A DNA stretch of 38,495 nt from Deltaproteobacteria bacterium (GCA_021782545.1 JAJXUW010000008.1:1-38495); one strand, 5' to 3'; positions 17,446 through 27,228 are shown, counted from the first letter of the stretch. A program made the numbers and translations. Notes: generated by a model from the letters alone, not told the origin.

Positions 17446-18192
17446 TCAGAAGAGTTTGAACAACTTTGCCGACATCAGCAGCACGGCGAGTATGAGCACG
17501 CCTTTTATCCACTTTTCACCGGCCCGGACCGCGTACCTTGCCGCCCCGTAGGCGCCAAGGGAGTTGCCCGCGGCGAGGGTCAGGCCGTAGGACCAGTTTA
17601 CGTCACCTTTGACGATAAAAACAAGCAGGGCAGGAATCGTGTAGAGCGCCACGATACAGACCTTGTGCACATTGACGTAGACGAGATTGAACTTCATCAC
17701 GTAATGCAGCACGGCCATCAACAGAAAACCGACACCAACCTGTATGAAGCCGCCATAAAAACCGATGCCCAGCATGGCCGCAACGACTTTCGGGGTAATT
17801 TTTTTATCAGGTACGCCGGGATCAACGCGCTTTGCCCGTGGCAGCAGCAGGGAGATGATGATGCCGATCATAACGACACCGAGAATTTTGTGAAACATCT
17901 CGTTGCTGATCCGTACTGACAGCAGCGCACCGGCTATGGCCCCGGGCAACGTCAACAAGGCGAGCTTGAAACTCATGTCAAACTGGTGATGATCGCTTCT
18001 GGCAAATGCATAGCTCCCGGTCAGTGACTGGATAACGATGCCTATCCGGTTCGTCCCGTTGGCCACAGGCGCATCAAGCCCGAGGAAGATCAAGGCGGGC
18101 AGCGTGATGGTCGAGCCGCCGCCTGCATTGACATTGACAAACCCGGCAATCAGTCCTACGCCGAACAGTATGCACGCTGCATGCAAGGTCAT
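17446..18192 (-). CDS. TauE/SafE family membrane permease
   Basis: The family (DUF81) comprises inner-membrane exporters; characterised members move sulfite, sulfoacetate or related anions. About 248 residues form seven or eight hydrophobic helices in two repeats. The typical first-repeat motif NVNAGGGSTITLPAL is at about residues 17-31, and GFYGGFIQVGVGF marks the second repeat. I choose ATG 18192 because the protein then begins directly with its first membrane helix. A GTG at 18228 in frame adds residues encoded inside a large inverted repeat. It lies downstream of an MFS gene on the same strand, and the two may form a small transport module. The substrate cannot be told from sequence. Confidence 0.85.
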   Translation of the reverse strand: MTLHAACILFGVGLIAGFVNVNAGGGSTITLPALIFLGLDAPVANGTNRIGIVIQSLTGSYAFARSDHHQFDMSFKLALLTLPGAIAGALLSVRISNEMFHKILGVVMIGIIISLLLPRAKRVDPGVPDKKITPKVVAAMLGIGFYGGFIQVGVGFLLMAVLHYVMKFNLVYVNVHKVCIVALYTIPALLVFIVKGDVNWSYGLTLAAGNSLGAYGAARYAVRAGEKWIKGVLILAVLLMSAKLFKLF

Positions 18193-18221
18193 CGATGCCG
18201 TTGTCCTCGAGGTGGTGCCGC

Positions 18222-18271
18222 ATCTCACCGACCAGACCCACCCGAGAGTCGGAGAGCCTGATCGGTGAGAT
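18222..18271. repeat. Large inverted repeat between the MFS and TauE genes
   Basis: Arms of 14 bases, ATCTCACCGACCAG (18222-18235) and CTGATCGGTGAGAT (18258-18271), are complementary except for one G-U-type position, with a 22-base loop that itself has a 4-bp stem (CCGA/TCGG). As minus-strand RNA this is a strong hairpin after the MFS stop. No T-run follows, so a simple intrinsic terminator is unlikely. It may be a processing or attenuation element or the trace of a mobile insertion. Confidence 0.6.
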
Positions 18272-18285
18272 TCTCGCGGAACCGG

Positions 18286-19590
18286 TTAATCAGGCAATGC
18301 GTTCCCTTTCGTCTCCGGCGCAAAGAGAAGGGTAATCAACCCGATCAGGTAGACCGACATGATGGTGGCGGCCGCATAGGCAAAATTGCCGTGGTATAGG
18401 CCGATCAACACCCCGGTAAAGAAGGGGCTGAGGATGGTGACCAGTCGTGCACCGTTGTAGCAGGTGGTCTGAGCGGTTGCCCTGATCTTTGTTGGAAATA
18501 GCTCCGGCAGATAGACGGGGAATCCCGAAAATACACCGTTGCCGATAAAACCGATAATCGGCAGCAGCATCAGAAACAGATTGAAATTATTTGCATTAAT
18601 GTAAATCGGCGGTATGAGGATCAGTCCGGTGAGGAAATAGAACAAAAAGGCGCCCCTTCTCCCAAATTTGGTTGCAATCGGCCAGAAGGAAAGGGCCCCC
18701 ACGATGGCCCCGATGTTTAAGAGGGTGATGGCGAGGAAAATTCTGCCATGAATCGCCCCCTCTGCCACCCCTGCGGATTTTGCAAGGGTCTCCACAATCG
18801 CCGGTATCCAGTAGGTCGCGCCCCAGACGCCAAACAGGGCAACGGCCGAAAGAAGAAAACCGATGGTGGTGAGTTTTATATATTTCCTGCTGAACAGGAG
18901 GGAGAAAGTAAAGTGACGGTACTCCTTCTCCTCATCCGTTGCATAGCTATTGCTGCGTTTCAGCTCTGCCCTTCTGGCATGGTCCTTCACCCATTTATCC
19001 GGTTCGCGCAGCTTCAGCCTGAACAGCACCGTAATCAAGGCAGGGAAGGCCCCCACGAAGAATACGCTGCGCCACCCGTGGGTGCCAACCAGGAAGTTAA
19101 TGGCTGCTGCGAGGAAGAAACCGACAGGCCACCCCATCTGCATGAAACTGCCCGCAAAGGTCCGTTTGATGTCAGGCCAGGTCTCGGCAAGCAGGACTGA
19201 ACCAACTGCCCATTCACCGCCAATGCCGAAGCCGGTCAACCCCCGGTACAGGGCCAGTTCCTGCCAGCTGTGGGCAAGCCCCGAAAGGCCTGTCATCAGG
19301 GAATAGGTTAAGATGGTAATGAGCAGCACCTTCACCCTTCCGATATAATCCGCGAGGATGCCGAACAGTATCCCGCCAAAGGCCGCGCCAAGCAGCGTAC
19401 TGGACATCACCAGACCGCCGTAATACCCAACTTGCGCCTTTGTCGCGCTCGCCCCCAACAGGTCGTGGAGCGCTGGGATCATGACAATATTGTACAGCAT
19501 GGCGTCCATACCATCGAAAACCCAACCGAGCCATGCGGCAAAAAGAACCAGATACAAATAGCTACTCTTGTGTTCCAAGGCGCTGTCCAT
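18286..19590 (-). CDS. MFS transporter, metabolite:proton symporter type
   Basis: This is a secondary transporter of the inner membrane with 12 predicted helices in 434 residues. The segment GWVFDGMDAMLYN in helix 1 and the loop 2-3 motif GILADYIGRVKVLL (about residues 79-92) are typical of the sialate/aromatic-acid/lactate branches of MFS symporters. GLTGFGIGGEWAVGSVLLAE in helix 4, and PELFPTKIRATAQ between helices 10 and 11, also fit. A cytoplasmic central loop (about 205-235) is rich in Lys/Glu. The exact substrate is not assignable. It is the first gene of the MFS-TauE pair, set among conserved core genes, and may be an accessory insertion. Palindromes lie upstream. Confidence 0.87.
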   Translation of the reverse strand: MDSALEHKSSYLYLVLFAAWLGWVFDGMDAMLYNIVMIPALHDLLGASATKAQVGYYGGLVMSSTLLGAAFGGILFGILADYIGRVKVLLITILTYSLMTGLSGLAHSWQELALYRGLTGFGIGGEWAVGSVLLAETWPDIKRTFAGSFMQMGWPVGFFLAAAINFLVGTHGWRSVFFVGAFPALITVLFRLKLREPDKWVKDHARRAELKRSNSYATDEEKEYRHFTFSLLFSRKYIKLTTIGFLLSAVALFGVWGATYWIPAIVETLAKSAGVAEGAIHGRIFLAITLLNIGAIVGALSFWPIATKFGRRGAFLFYFLTGLILIPPIYINANNFNLFLMLLPIIGFIGNGVFSGFPVYLPELFPTKIRATAQTTCYNGARLVTILSPFFTGVLIGLYHGNFAYAAATIMSVYLIGLITLLFAPETKGNALPD

Positions 19591-19640
19591 AATGCTCTCT
19601 CCTCGCTTTCAGTCTCCCATGAGTCACTGGTATCCGAGAT

Positions 19641-19659
19641 GTCAGGAGCATATCCTGAC
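19641..19659. promoter_or_regulatory. Operator-like palindrome upstream of the MFS gene
   Basis: GTCAGGA and TCCTGAC (7-bp arms, 5-base spacer GCATA) are followed at once by TGACGTCA and TTGACA, giving several GTCA/TGAC half-sites within about 35 bases. The cluster lies 50-85 bases upstream of the MFS start. It looks like a binding site for a dimeric regulator, but no regulator gene is adjacent. The rest of the 249-base gap (19591-19839) shows no gene, only this cluster and the terminator of the NifU-like gene. Confidence 0.4.
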
Positions 19660-19781
19660 GTCAATGTTGACATCCCATCCGATCGTTATGACGCGGGTCC
19701 TGCCGAATGGCACCATCCCCTTTCCGGCGTCAGATTGTCACCGTAATCGGCTGGAGTTTAGCAGAGCGGAGAATGAAACAC

Positions 19782-19814
19782 AACGCCCCGCCGTCGTAAC
19801 GACAGCGGGGCGTT
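19782..19814 (-). terminator. Intrinsic terminator of the NifU-like gene
   Basis: A 10-bp stem (AACGCCCCGC at 19782-19791 pairing with GCGGGGCGTT at 19805-19814) is topped by a further GTCG/CGAC stem. On the minus strand it is followed by GTGTTTCATTC, moderately T-rich. It lies 25 bases beyond the NifU-like stop and separates that gene from the MFS gene. Confidence 0.65.
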
Positions 19815-19839
19815 GTTCACACAATGGACATACCGGTGC

Positions 19840-20064
19840 CTAACGGACCTGTTGCACCTCGGCGATCTCCGGGATCTGTTCCTTAAGCGCCTTTTCAATC
19901 CCCATCTTGAGGGTCATGGTGGACATCGGGCAGGAGCCGCAGGCCCCCTGCAGTTTTACCTTGACGATATTATCCTCAGTGACCTCAACCAGTTGCACAT
20001 CGCCCCCGTCACGCTGCAGCATCGGACGGACCTGATCCAGTACCGCCTGTACCTTTTCTTGCAT
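19840..20064 (-). CDS. NifU-type iron-sulfur scaffold domain protein
   Basis: The 74-residue protein equals the C-terminal domain of NifU/NfuA, which carries Fe-S clusters and passes them to apoproteins. The cluster-binding CxxC motif is in [14 protein letters not shown] (about residues 41-54), preceded by the family signature [13 protein letters not shown]. It has no A-type or IscU-like N-terminal domain, so it is the stand-alone form common in anaerobes. An AGGAG ribosome site is upstream of the ATG, and it has its own candidate promoter and terminator, suggesting a single-gene unit. Confidence 0.93.
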   Translation of the reverse strand: MQEKVQAVLDQVRPMLQRDGGDVQLVEVTEDNIVKVKLQGACGSCPMSTMTLKMGIEKALKEQIPEIAEVQQVR

Positions 20065-20129
20065 TGCAGATCTCCTTTGTGATGATGAACAAAAGCATTT
20101 CGCCGGATAATTTTGGACCTCTTTAGTCT

Positions 20130-20158
20130 TATATAGCGGTTTTCACCTAAAATTGCAC
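20130..20158 (-). promoter_or_regulatory. Candidate promoter of the NifU-like gene
   Basis: On the minus strand TATATA (20130-20135) lies 17 bases after GTGCAA (20153-20158). The -10 is good and the -35 poor, in a notably A/T-rich 100-base gap after the ABC-F stop. No terminator is seen after the ABC-F gene, so read-through is also possible. Confidence 0.35.
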
Positions 20159-20164
20159 GAAAAT

Positions 20165-22129
<1,965 letters not shown>

Positions 22130-22133
22130 ACAG

Positions 22134-22823
22134 TCAGTGGTTGTGTGCGCTATCTGCGATAATGGCACCGTCACGGAAGGTGATCCGCCGTGAGGCGTAC
22201 TCTGCCACCTCGGGTTCGTGGGTAATCATGACGATGGTGATCCCCTGACGGTTCAGGTCGGTAAACAGCTGCATGATCTCGTGGGTGGTCACCGTGTCCA
22301 GGTTGCCGGTCGGTTCATCGGCAAGTATCACCGCCGGCTGGTTGACCAGGGCCCGGGCGATGGCCACCCGCTGCTGCTGCCCGCCGGAGAGTTGGGCACT
22401 GGTATGATTGACCCGCTCCGCCAGCCCCACCCGCTCCAGGGCGGCCAGGGAACGCTGGTGCCTCTCGCTGGTCGGCACCCCGGCATAGACCAGTGGCAGT
22501 TCCACGTTTTCACGCGCGGTGGTGCGCGGCAGCAGATTAAAACCCTGGAAGACAAAACCGAGCTTTTTGTTGCGCACTTCGGCCAGTTGATCAGGCGCCA
22601 TGCCGGCGGTATCGATGCCATCCAGCAGGTAGGTGCCGCTGGTGGGCCGATCCAGACACCCCAACAGGTTCATGCAGGTGGACTTGCCGCTGCCGGAGGC
22701 CCCCATGATGGCCACGAACTCGCCGTCAGCAATGACAAACGATACCCCCCGCAACGCTTCCACCTGGTGGTCGCCCTCGCCGAACACCCGGCGGATGTTA
22801 TCCAATTTAATGACGTCAGGCAT
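22134..22823 (-). CDS. LolD/MacB-type ABC transporter ATPase
   Basis: This is the 229-residue ATPase of the LolD/MacB/FtsE group. It has Walker [10 protein letters not shown] (about 40), Q-loop [10 protein letters not shown], signature [15 protein letters not shown], Walker [13 protein letters not shown] and switch MITHEP. The pair [10 protein letters not shown] and DEPTGNLD is characteristic of ATPases that work with MacB-like FtsX-fold permeases in export or lipoprotein release. No permease gene adjoins it here. Its upstream neighbour is rlmH (3-base gap) and the downstream one an ABC-F gene. The permease is presumably elsewhere, so the transported substrate is unknown. Confidence 0.9.
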   Translation of the reverse strand: MPDVIKLDNIRRVFGEGDHQVEALRGVSFVIADGEFVAIMGASGSGKSTCMNLLGCLDRPTSGTYLLDGIDTAGMAPDQLAEVRNKKLGFVFQGFNLLPRTTARENVELPLVYAGVPTSERHQRSLAALERVGLAERVNHTSAQLSGGQQQRVAIARALVNQPAVILADEPTGNLDTVTTHEIMQLFTDLNRQGITIVMITHEPEVAEYASRRITFRDGAIIADSAHNH

Positions 22824-22826
22824 ACG

Positions 22827-23288
22827 TTAGTGGTGATACGGCTCGTTGTTCAGGATGGTGCAGGCCCGATAGATCTGCTCCAGCAGAAACGGCCGCACCA
22901 TCTGATGCGTGAAGGTCATGGCCGACAGCGCCAGCACTGTGGCGGCCCGCTTGCGTACCTCCTCGCTGAAACCGTAGGCGCCACCGATGGCAAAGGTCAG
23001 CTCAGCCGTTCCACCATCGCGGTGGCCGCCGATAAATGCGGCAAACTGTGTCGACGTCATCTGCTGTCCCCGCTCATCAAGCACCACCAGCACCGCATTG
23101 GTCGGCACCTGTTTTAAGAGCCGCTCGCCTTCACGACGGCGTCCCTCCTCAGCCGCAGCCTCCCTCTCATCTTTCAACTCATCGATGGCCAACGGGAAAT
23201 AGCGGCTGATACGGTCGCGGTATTCAGCCACGCCCTCTTTTACCCAAGGGTCGCGGGTCTTACCAAGCCATATGACACGGCACTTCAC
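22827..23288 (-). CDS. rlmH: 23S rRNA pseudouridine-1915 N3-methyltransferase RlmH
   Basis: RlmH is a small SPOUT methyltransferase that methylates the pseudouridine at position 1915 in helix 69 of 23S rRNA. The length (153 residues) is normal. Visible are the LDERG segment after strand 3, the SAM-binding knot AIGGAYGFSEEVRKRA (about residues 101-116), and the C-terminal MTFTHQMVRPFLLEQIYRA with HQ. It follows rsfS by 12 bases. The cluster nadD-rsfS-rlmH is conserved in many bacteria. Confidence 0.97.
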   Translation of the reverse strand: MKCRVIWLGKTRDPWVKEGVAEYRDRISRYFPLAIDELKDEREAAAEEGRRREGERLLKQVPTNAVLVVLDERGQQMTSTQFAAFIGGHRDGGTAELTFAIGGAYGFSEEVRKRAATVLALSAMTFTHQMVRPFLLEQIYRACTILNNEPYHH

Positions 23289-23300
23289 GGCGCTATCCGA

Positions 23301-23717
23301 TCATATTCTGAACGATTCGGCATTGGCTGCAATAGTGGCCTGCAGCGCGGCCGGCAGCTCCACCACCTCGGCCTTTTCCCACAGTCCGTCCAGATCGTAG
23401 TGGCGGCGCTGTTCCTCGTGGAAGATGTGCACCAACACATCGCTGTAGTCCATCACGATCCATTTGCCGTCGCTCTCACCTTCGATCTCCTGGACCTTAC
23501 CGTACTTCTTGAGTTCCTTGCGGATATGGTCGCAGATCGCCTGATTCTGTTTTTCAGACTGTCCGGAGATGATCACCAGCAGATCGGCAATGGTGCTGAT
23601 ACGGCCGATATCCAGCACCCGGATGTTGTAGCCCTTCTTGTCGGCGGCCAGTTCGGCACAACGCAGGGCCCGCTCGTGGGCGGTCAGGGTCGGCTTTTCG
23701 TTTGTTCTCTCGGTCAT
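23301..23717 (-). CDS. rsfS: Ribosomal silencing factor RsfS
   Basis: RsfS binds ribosomal protein uL14 and blocks subunit joining when nutrients are short. The 138-residue protein contains the DUF143 fold with DIGRISTIADLLVIISGQSEKQ (shown here as DIGRISTIADLL, then VIISGQSEKQ), GESDGKWIVMDYSDVLVHIF in two blocks and the C-terminal YDLDGLW. The ATG overlaps the nadD stop by four bases, so the pair is coupled. The N-terminus carries a short polar extension (TERTNEKPT) before the conserved helix. Confidence 0.95.
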   Translation of the reverse strand: MTERTNEKPTLTAHERALRCAELAADKKGYNIRVLDIGRISTIADLLVIISGQSEKQNQAICDHIRKELKKYGKVQEIEGESDGKWIVMDYSDVLVHIFHEEQRRHYDLDGLWEKAEVVELPAALQATIAANAESFRI

Positions 23718-24355
23718 GGTCGATACAATCCCTTCTGGACGATATAGGTTTCCACAGCAGGCGGCACCAGGTAGCGCAGCGACCGCCCGGCGGCCACCAG
23801 CTCACGCAGACCGCTGGAGGATATTTCGAGCCGGCAGTCCTCCACAAAACGGATGGTCTGGCCACTGACATGCACCAAATCGCCCGCTTTGCCTCGCGTA
23901 AACTGGCTGCGCACCTCCGTCGGCAACTGCTGGATCGGCTCCGTTACCACGCTCCCGGGCCTCGTCATCACCACCAGGGAGGCCAGCGTAAAGATCTCGG
24001 CAAAACGATGCCAGAGCCCAATCTCCAGAAACGAATCGCTGCCGACGATAAAATGGAGCTCATCCGCTGGCCGCTCTGTTCGCAGGGCGGCCAGGGTCTC
24101 AACCGTATACGACTTACCACGGCGCTTGGCCTCTATGTTGCTGATCGCAAACGAGGGGTGCCCAGAGATCGCTCGACGCACCATCTCATAGCGCTGCTCG
24201 AAGGACACCCCGCCAGCCAGCGGCTTGTGGGGTGGGTCGGCCGCCGGGATAAACAGCACCTGTTCAAGGCCTACGGCCTCCCTGGCTGCCTCGGCAATCC
24301 GCAGGTGGGCCAAATGGATCGGGTTAAAGGTGCCACCCAGCAACCCAAGCTTCAT
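23714..24355 (-). CDS. nadD: Nicotinate-nucleotide adenylyltransferase
   Basis: NadD makes deamido-NAD from nicotinate mononucleotide and ATP, an essential step of NAD synthesis. The 213 residues show the nucleotidyltransferase motif GGTFNPIHLAHL at the N-terminus, PAADPPHK and FIVGSDSFLEI. At the C-terminus the family ISSSGLRELVAAGRSLRYLVP is present in its usual form, here ISSSGLRE followed by the helix. I start at ATG 24355 because GAGGGG lies 9 bases upstream. The frame continues to 24457, but that extension overlaps the RNase D gene and has no family similarity. Confidence 0.95.
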   Translation of the reverse strand: MKLGLLGGTFNPIHLAHLRIAEAAREAVGLEQVLFIPAADPPHKPLAGGVSFEQRYEMVRRAISGHPSFAISNIEAKRRGKSYTVETLAALRTERPADELHFIVGSDSFLEIGLWHRFAEIFTLASLVVMTRPGSVVTEPIQQLPTEVRSQFTRGKAGDLVHVSGQTIRFVEDCRLEISSSGLRELVAAGRSLRYLVPPAVETYIVQKGLYRP

Positions 24356-24422
24356 GGTGCATCCCCTCTGTTCTGCCGGCATGCGCGCCAATCCGGCGCA
24401 ACGCGTTGTGCGGTCAGGCGCT

Positions 24423-25553
24423 TCACGCCGTTTCAGCCTGCATACGCACCAGTTCATCCCCCCACAGCCCGAGCTGCCAGCGGCGTATCCCTGGCACCAG
24501 CGCCAACTGTTCGATCGTTACCGGACGCTGTTCAGCGATCCGCTCAAGCAGCCAGTTGGGGGCAACCAGGCCGGTTGCCAATTCCAGCCGCGCGCACACC
24601 CCCTCACGCCACTGCTTGAGATGGGTGATACGGGCCTTGATGCCGGGATTCGGCTCACCCTTGCCACGTGGAAAATGCGGCAGGTGATTGTCAGGTACCG
24701 CCAGTCCGCGCCGGACAGCGGCAACGAGTTGCACGCCGTGGCGATCGAGCAGCCGTGGGGTGAGGCCAGGCAGACCGATCATTTCGTGAACAGATTGCGG
24801 CTGCCGTTCAGCCAACGCCAGCAACGATTCGGCCGGAATGACCTTGAACGGCGGCCGGTCACGGTCTCGGGCCTGCGTATCTCGGAACTGCAGCAGCTCT
24901 TCCAGCACGGCCAGGTTACGCCGCTGCAGCTTGCCCGCCCCTTTGCAGTGCAGAAAAAGCGGCCCGTTTCCCTTGTCGGCCATCCGGTTGCCCGCCACCA
25001 GGGCGCACTCCTCCGCCACCCACTCACTGCGTTCCCGTTGTTGCACCTTCTCCTGCAGCAAATCGGCCAGATGCAGCAGATGAGCGGTATCATGGGCGGC
25101 ATAATCGGCCATCTCTGCCGTTAAGGGGCGTTTACTCCAATCCGCCTTCTGAAACCGTTTGTCCAGCTCGATGCCGAAATGGCTCAGCAGCAGAGCGGCC
25201 AGACCGAATTCACCAATACCTACAAACTGGGCAGCGATCATGGTGTCATACATCTGGGCAACAGTGATCCCAAAATCGCGATGCAGCGAGCGGATGTCGT
25301 AATCTCCGCCGTGAAACACCGTCAGCAGCCGGGGATTCGCCAGTAACGCCCCCAACGGTGCCAAATCGCCGACCTGCAACGGGTCAATCAGCCAGGTGGC
25401 CGAGCGGTTCGACAGCTGCACCAGGCAGACCTTGTCGCGGTAGTGATGCAGCGAATCGGCCTCCAAGTCGAGGGCCAATGCATGTTCATGCTGCAACGCC
25501 TGGCACACCTGGGCCAGTTGGTGATAGTCTGTTATCAGCTGATAGTCGGGCAT
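24423..25553 (-). CDS. Ribonuclease D-like 3'-5' exonuclease with HRDC domain
   Basis: RNase D trims the 3' ends of tRNA and other small RNAs. The 376 residues comprise a DEDD exonuclease domain (about 1-190) with Exo I LALDLEADS, Exo II FHGGDYDIRSL and Exo III YAAHDTAHLLHLADLL (Tyr and Asp of the DEDDy subtype). An HRDC nucleic-acid-binding segment (about 200-290) and a second C-terminal HRDC-like part (about 300-375) follow. I start at ATG 25553 (MPDYQLIT); the frame extends to 25664, but that lies in mqnC. It overlaps the presumed end of mqnC's neighbourhood by only a few bases and is co-directional. Confidence 0.87.
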   Translation of the reverse strand: MPDYQLITDYHQLAQVCQALQHEHALALDLEADSLHHYRDKVCLVQLSNRSATWLIDPLQVGDLAPLGALLANPRLLTVFHGGDYDIRSLHRDFGITVAQMYDTMIAAQFVGIGEFGLAALLLSHFGIELDKRFQKADWSKRPLTAEMADYAAHDTAHLLHLADLLQEKVQQRERSEWVAEECALVAGNRMADKGNGPLFLHCKGAGKLQRRNLAVLEELLQFRDTQARDRDRPPFKVIPAESLLALAERQPQSVHEMIGLPGLTPRLLDRHGVQLVAAVRRGLAVPDNHLPHFPRGKGEPNPGIKARITHLKQWREGVCARLELATGLVAPNWLLERIAEQRPVTIEQLALVPGIRRWQLGLWGDELVRMQAETA

Positions 25554-25558
25554 ACAGC

Positions 25559-26602
25559 TCAGAACTCCCGTAAAATCTGGTAGCTGGTGCTGCGCTGTGC
25601 CGCGCGGAAGCCGGCTCCCTGAATTATCTCGATCATCTCTTCCTGCGACATGCGGAAGCAGCAACCGGCTGCCGCCACCACATTCTCCTCAAGCATGGTG
25701 CCCCCCAGGTCATTGGCCCCGAAGAACAGCGCCACCTGGGCCAGTTTGGCCCCTTGGGTAACCCAACTGGCCTGGATATTGGGGATATTGTCCAGTACGA
25801 TCCGCGATAGTGCCAGTACTTTGAGGTATTCGACACCGGTGGCGGTATCTCCCCCCAGTTCGGTGTTGCCCGGCTGATATGTCCACGGAATGAACGCAGT
25901 GAATGAACCGCCTTGCTCCTGGAGTGCTCGCACTCTGAACAGGTGTTCAATGATCTGTTCGGGTGTCTCCCGGCTGCCAAACATCATGGTTGCAGTGGTA
26001 GACATCCCTAAGGCTGCGGCTGCCAGCATAACCTCGCCCCAGCGGCGCCAGCCGATCTTCTTGGGCGAGATCGCCTGGCGCACCTCGTCAACCAGGATCT
26101 CTGCCCCCCCACCGGGTACGGAATCAAGGCCGGCCTGCTGTAATCGCACCAGCACCTCCTCGATCTGCAGGCCGTGGCGATCAGCGAGATGACAGATCTC
26201 GGCCGGTGACAGCGAGTGGTTCTGCACCTGCGGGAAACGTAGCTTGATCTCGCGGAACAGCTCCTCAAAGTACTCCAGCCGCACTTCGGGGTGCAAGCCG
26301 CCCTGCATTAACAGCTGCGTTCCGCCCCGTGCAACCAGCTCATTGATCTTGGCGAAGATGGTTTGATGATCAAGAAGATAGGCGTCGGGCGCACCCTGTT
26401 CGCGGTAGAAGGCGCAAAATGAACAGCGCGACTCGCAGATGTTGGTATAGTTGACGTTACGATCAACCACAAAGGTGACCAGATTCCCTGGGTGCATCTC
26501 GGTACGGATGGCATCAGCCCGTTTCCCCAACGCAAGCAGTTCACCGTGTAACAACAGATCCAGGGCCTGACGGCGATCGATCGACGCTCTGTTTTCGTTC
26601 AT
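25559..26602 (-). CDS. mqnC: Cyclic dehypoxanthinyl futalosine synthase MqnC
   Basis: This radical SAM enzyme cyclises dehypoxanthine futalosine in the futalosine route to menaquinone. About 347 residues include the radical SAM [4Fe-4S] motif CESRCSFCAFY (about residues 56-66). The GG-rich segment MQGGLHPE, the catalytic-region HSLSPAEI and DSVPGGGAEIL are also seen, and TATMMFGSRE and IPWTYQPGNTEL further support the MqnC/MqnE/CofH group. The SRCSFCAFYR form and overall length favour MqnC over MqnE. The start ATG 26602 overlaps the TAA of ybgC by one base. No other mqn genes are in the window, so the pathway is split. Confidence 0.93.
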   Translation of the reverse strand: MNENRASIDRRQALDLLLHGELLALGKRADAIRTEMHPGNLVTFVVDRNVNYTNICESRCSFCAFYREQGAPDAYLLDHQTIFAKINELVARGGTQLLMQGGLHPEVRLEYFEELFREIKLRFPQVQNHSLSPAEICHLADRHGLQIEEVLVRLQQAGLDSVPGGGAEILVDEVRQAISPKKIGWRRWGEVMLAAAALGMSTTATMMFGSRETPEQIIEHLFRVRALQEQGGSFTAFIPWTYQPGNTELGGDTATGVEYLKVLALSRIVLDNIPNIQASWVTQGAKLAQVALFFGANDLGGTMLEENVVAAAGCCFRMSQEEMIEIIQGAGFRAAQRSTSYQILREF

Positions 26603-26997
26603 TACTCGGACACCTCGGCCAGCAGCGCCTCTTTGACGCACGCCGGTATCCGCCGTGCCTTCAGTAGCGGCGACACGCAGGCCAACGTGACCAACGCCTC
26701 GACCAGGAGTTGCCCGTCAGCATCCCGCAGCACCTGCTGACGCAGTACGAACGACGCCCCCCCCACCTCCACCGGCAGTGTGGTAACCCGCAGCAGGTCA
26801 TCGTGGCGGGCCGGCGCCTTGAAATCGATCTCCATCCGTACGACCGGAAATACGGCGCCATCGGCGGCAAGCGCGGCAACCGAGCAGCCTCGTTCACGCA
26901 GGTACTCGGTACGGGCCCGCTCAAGGTAGTTCAGGTAATTGGAGTGGTAGACCACGCCGGCCGCATCGGTATCTTCGTAGTAGACTCGTAACAACAT
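26602..26997 (-). CDS. ybgC: YbgC-type acyl-CoA thioesterase (hotdog fold)
   Basis: YbgC enzymes hydrolyse short acyl-CoA or acyl-ACP thioesters, and in many Proteobacteria they belong to the tol-pal locus. The 131-residue protein has the hotdog motif YYEDTDAAGVVYHSNYL, in which the Asp of DTDAAG is the catalytic residue, then LERARTEYL. I start at ATG 26997 because GAGGA lies 7 bases upstream. The frame stays open to 27165 through non-family residues that translate a structured leader. It is the first gene of ybgC-mqnC-RNase D. No tol-pal genes adjoin it. Confidence 0.92.
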   Translation of the reverse strand: MLLRVYYEDTDAAGVVYHSNYLNYLERARTEYLRERGCSVAALAADGAVFPVVRMEIDFKAPARHDDLLRVTTLPVEVGGASFVLRQQVLRDADGQLLVEALVTLACVSPLLKARRIPACVKEALLAEVSE

Positions 26998-27181
26998 CTG
27001 AATTCCTCTTTGGTGTTTCGATGGCACACTGTACTGCAGAGAGGTGCGGCATGGCAACCGCTTCTCTGTAATCGAGGGCGTCCGAGCTGCTCGAGCTCCG
27101 TTGCCATGCAATAGACGCAATAAAACGCCACAGAAACGATTTTTCTGTAAAAGCCTATGAACCACCTGCGCACTACAACAA
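26998..27181 (-). other. Structured leader of the ybgC operon
   Basis: This roughly 184-base region between the rsmG terminator and ybgC contains several strong inverted repeats. Hairpin A pairs GCATGGCAAC (27049-27058) with GTTGCCATGC (27100-27109). Hairpin B pairs CAGAGA and GCGG (27037-27049) with CCGC and TCTCTG (27058-27068). A and B share bases and exclude each other. A third stem ACAGAAA/TTTCTGT spans 27130-27148. No T-run follows B and no small ORF is convincing. It resembles a switchable 5' leader or a small RNA, but matches no class I know. The promoter is not clear. Confidence 0.45.
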
Positions 27182-27200
27182 AAGGGGCTTCTAGCCCCTT
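27182..27200 (-). terminator. Intrinsic terminator after rsmG
   Basis: AAGGGGCT and AGCCCCTT form an 8-bp stem with a 3-base loop, and on the minus strand TT and then GTTG follow, giving TTTTGTTG across the stem end. It lies 29 bases beyond the rsmG stop and ends the rpmH-to-rsmG gene run. Confidence 0.8.
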
Positions 27201-27228
27201 GTGCAAGCCCTGCTAGATACCGCTGTGT

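Noticed and set aside
26998-27165. N-terminal extension of ybgC by 56 residues
   Set aside because: The extra residues have no family similarity, and a clear GAGGA ribosome site precedes ATG 26997.
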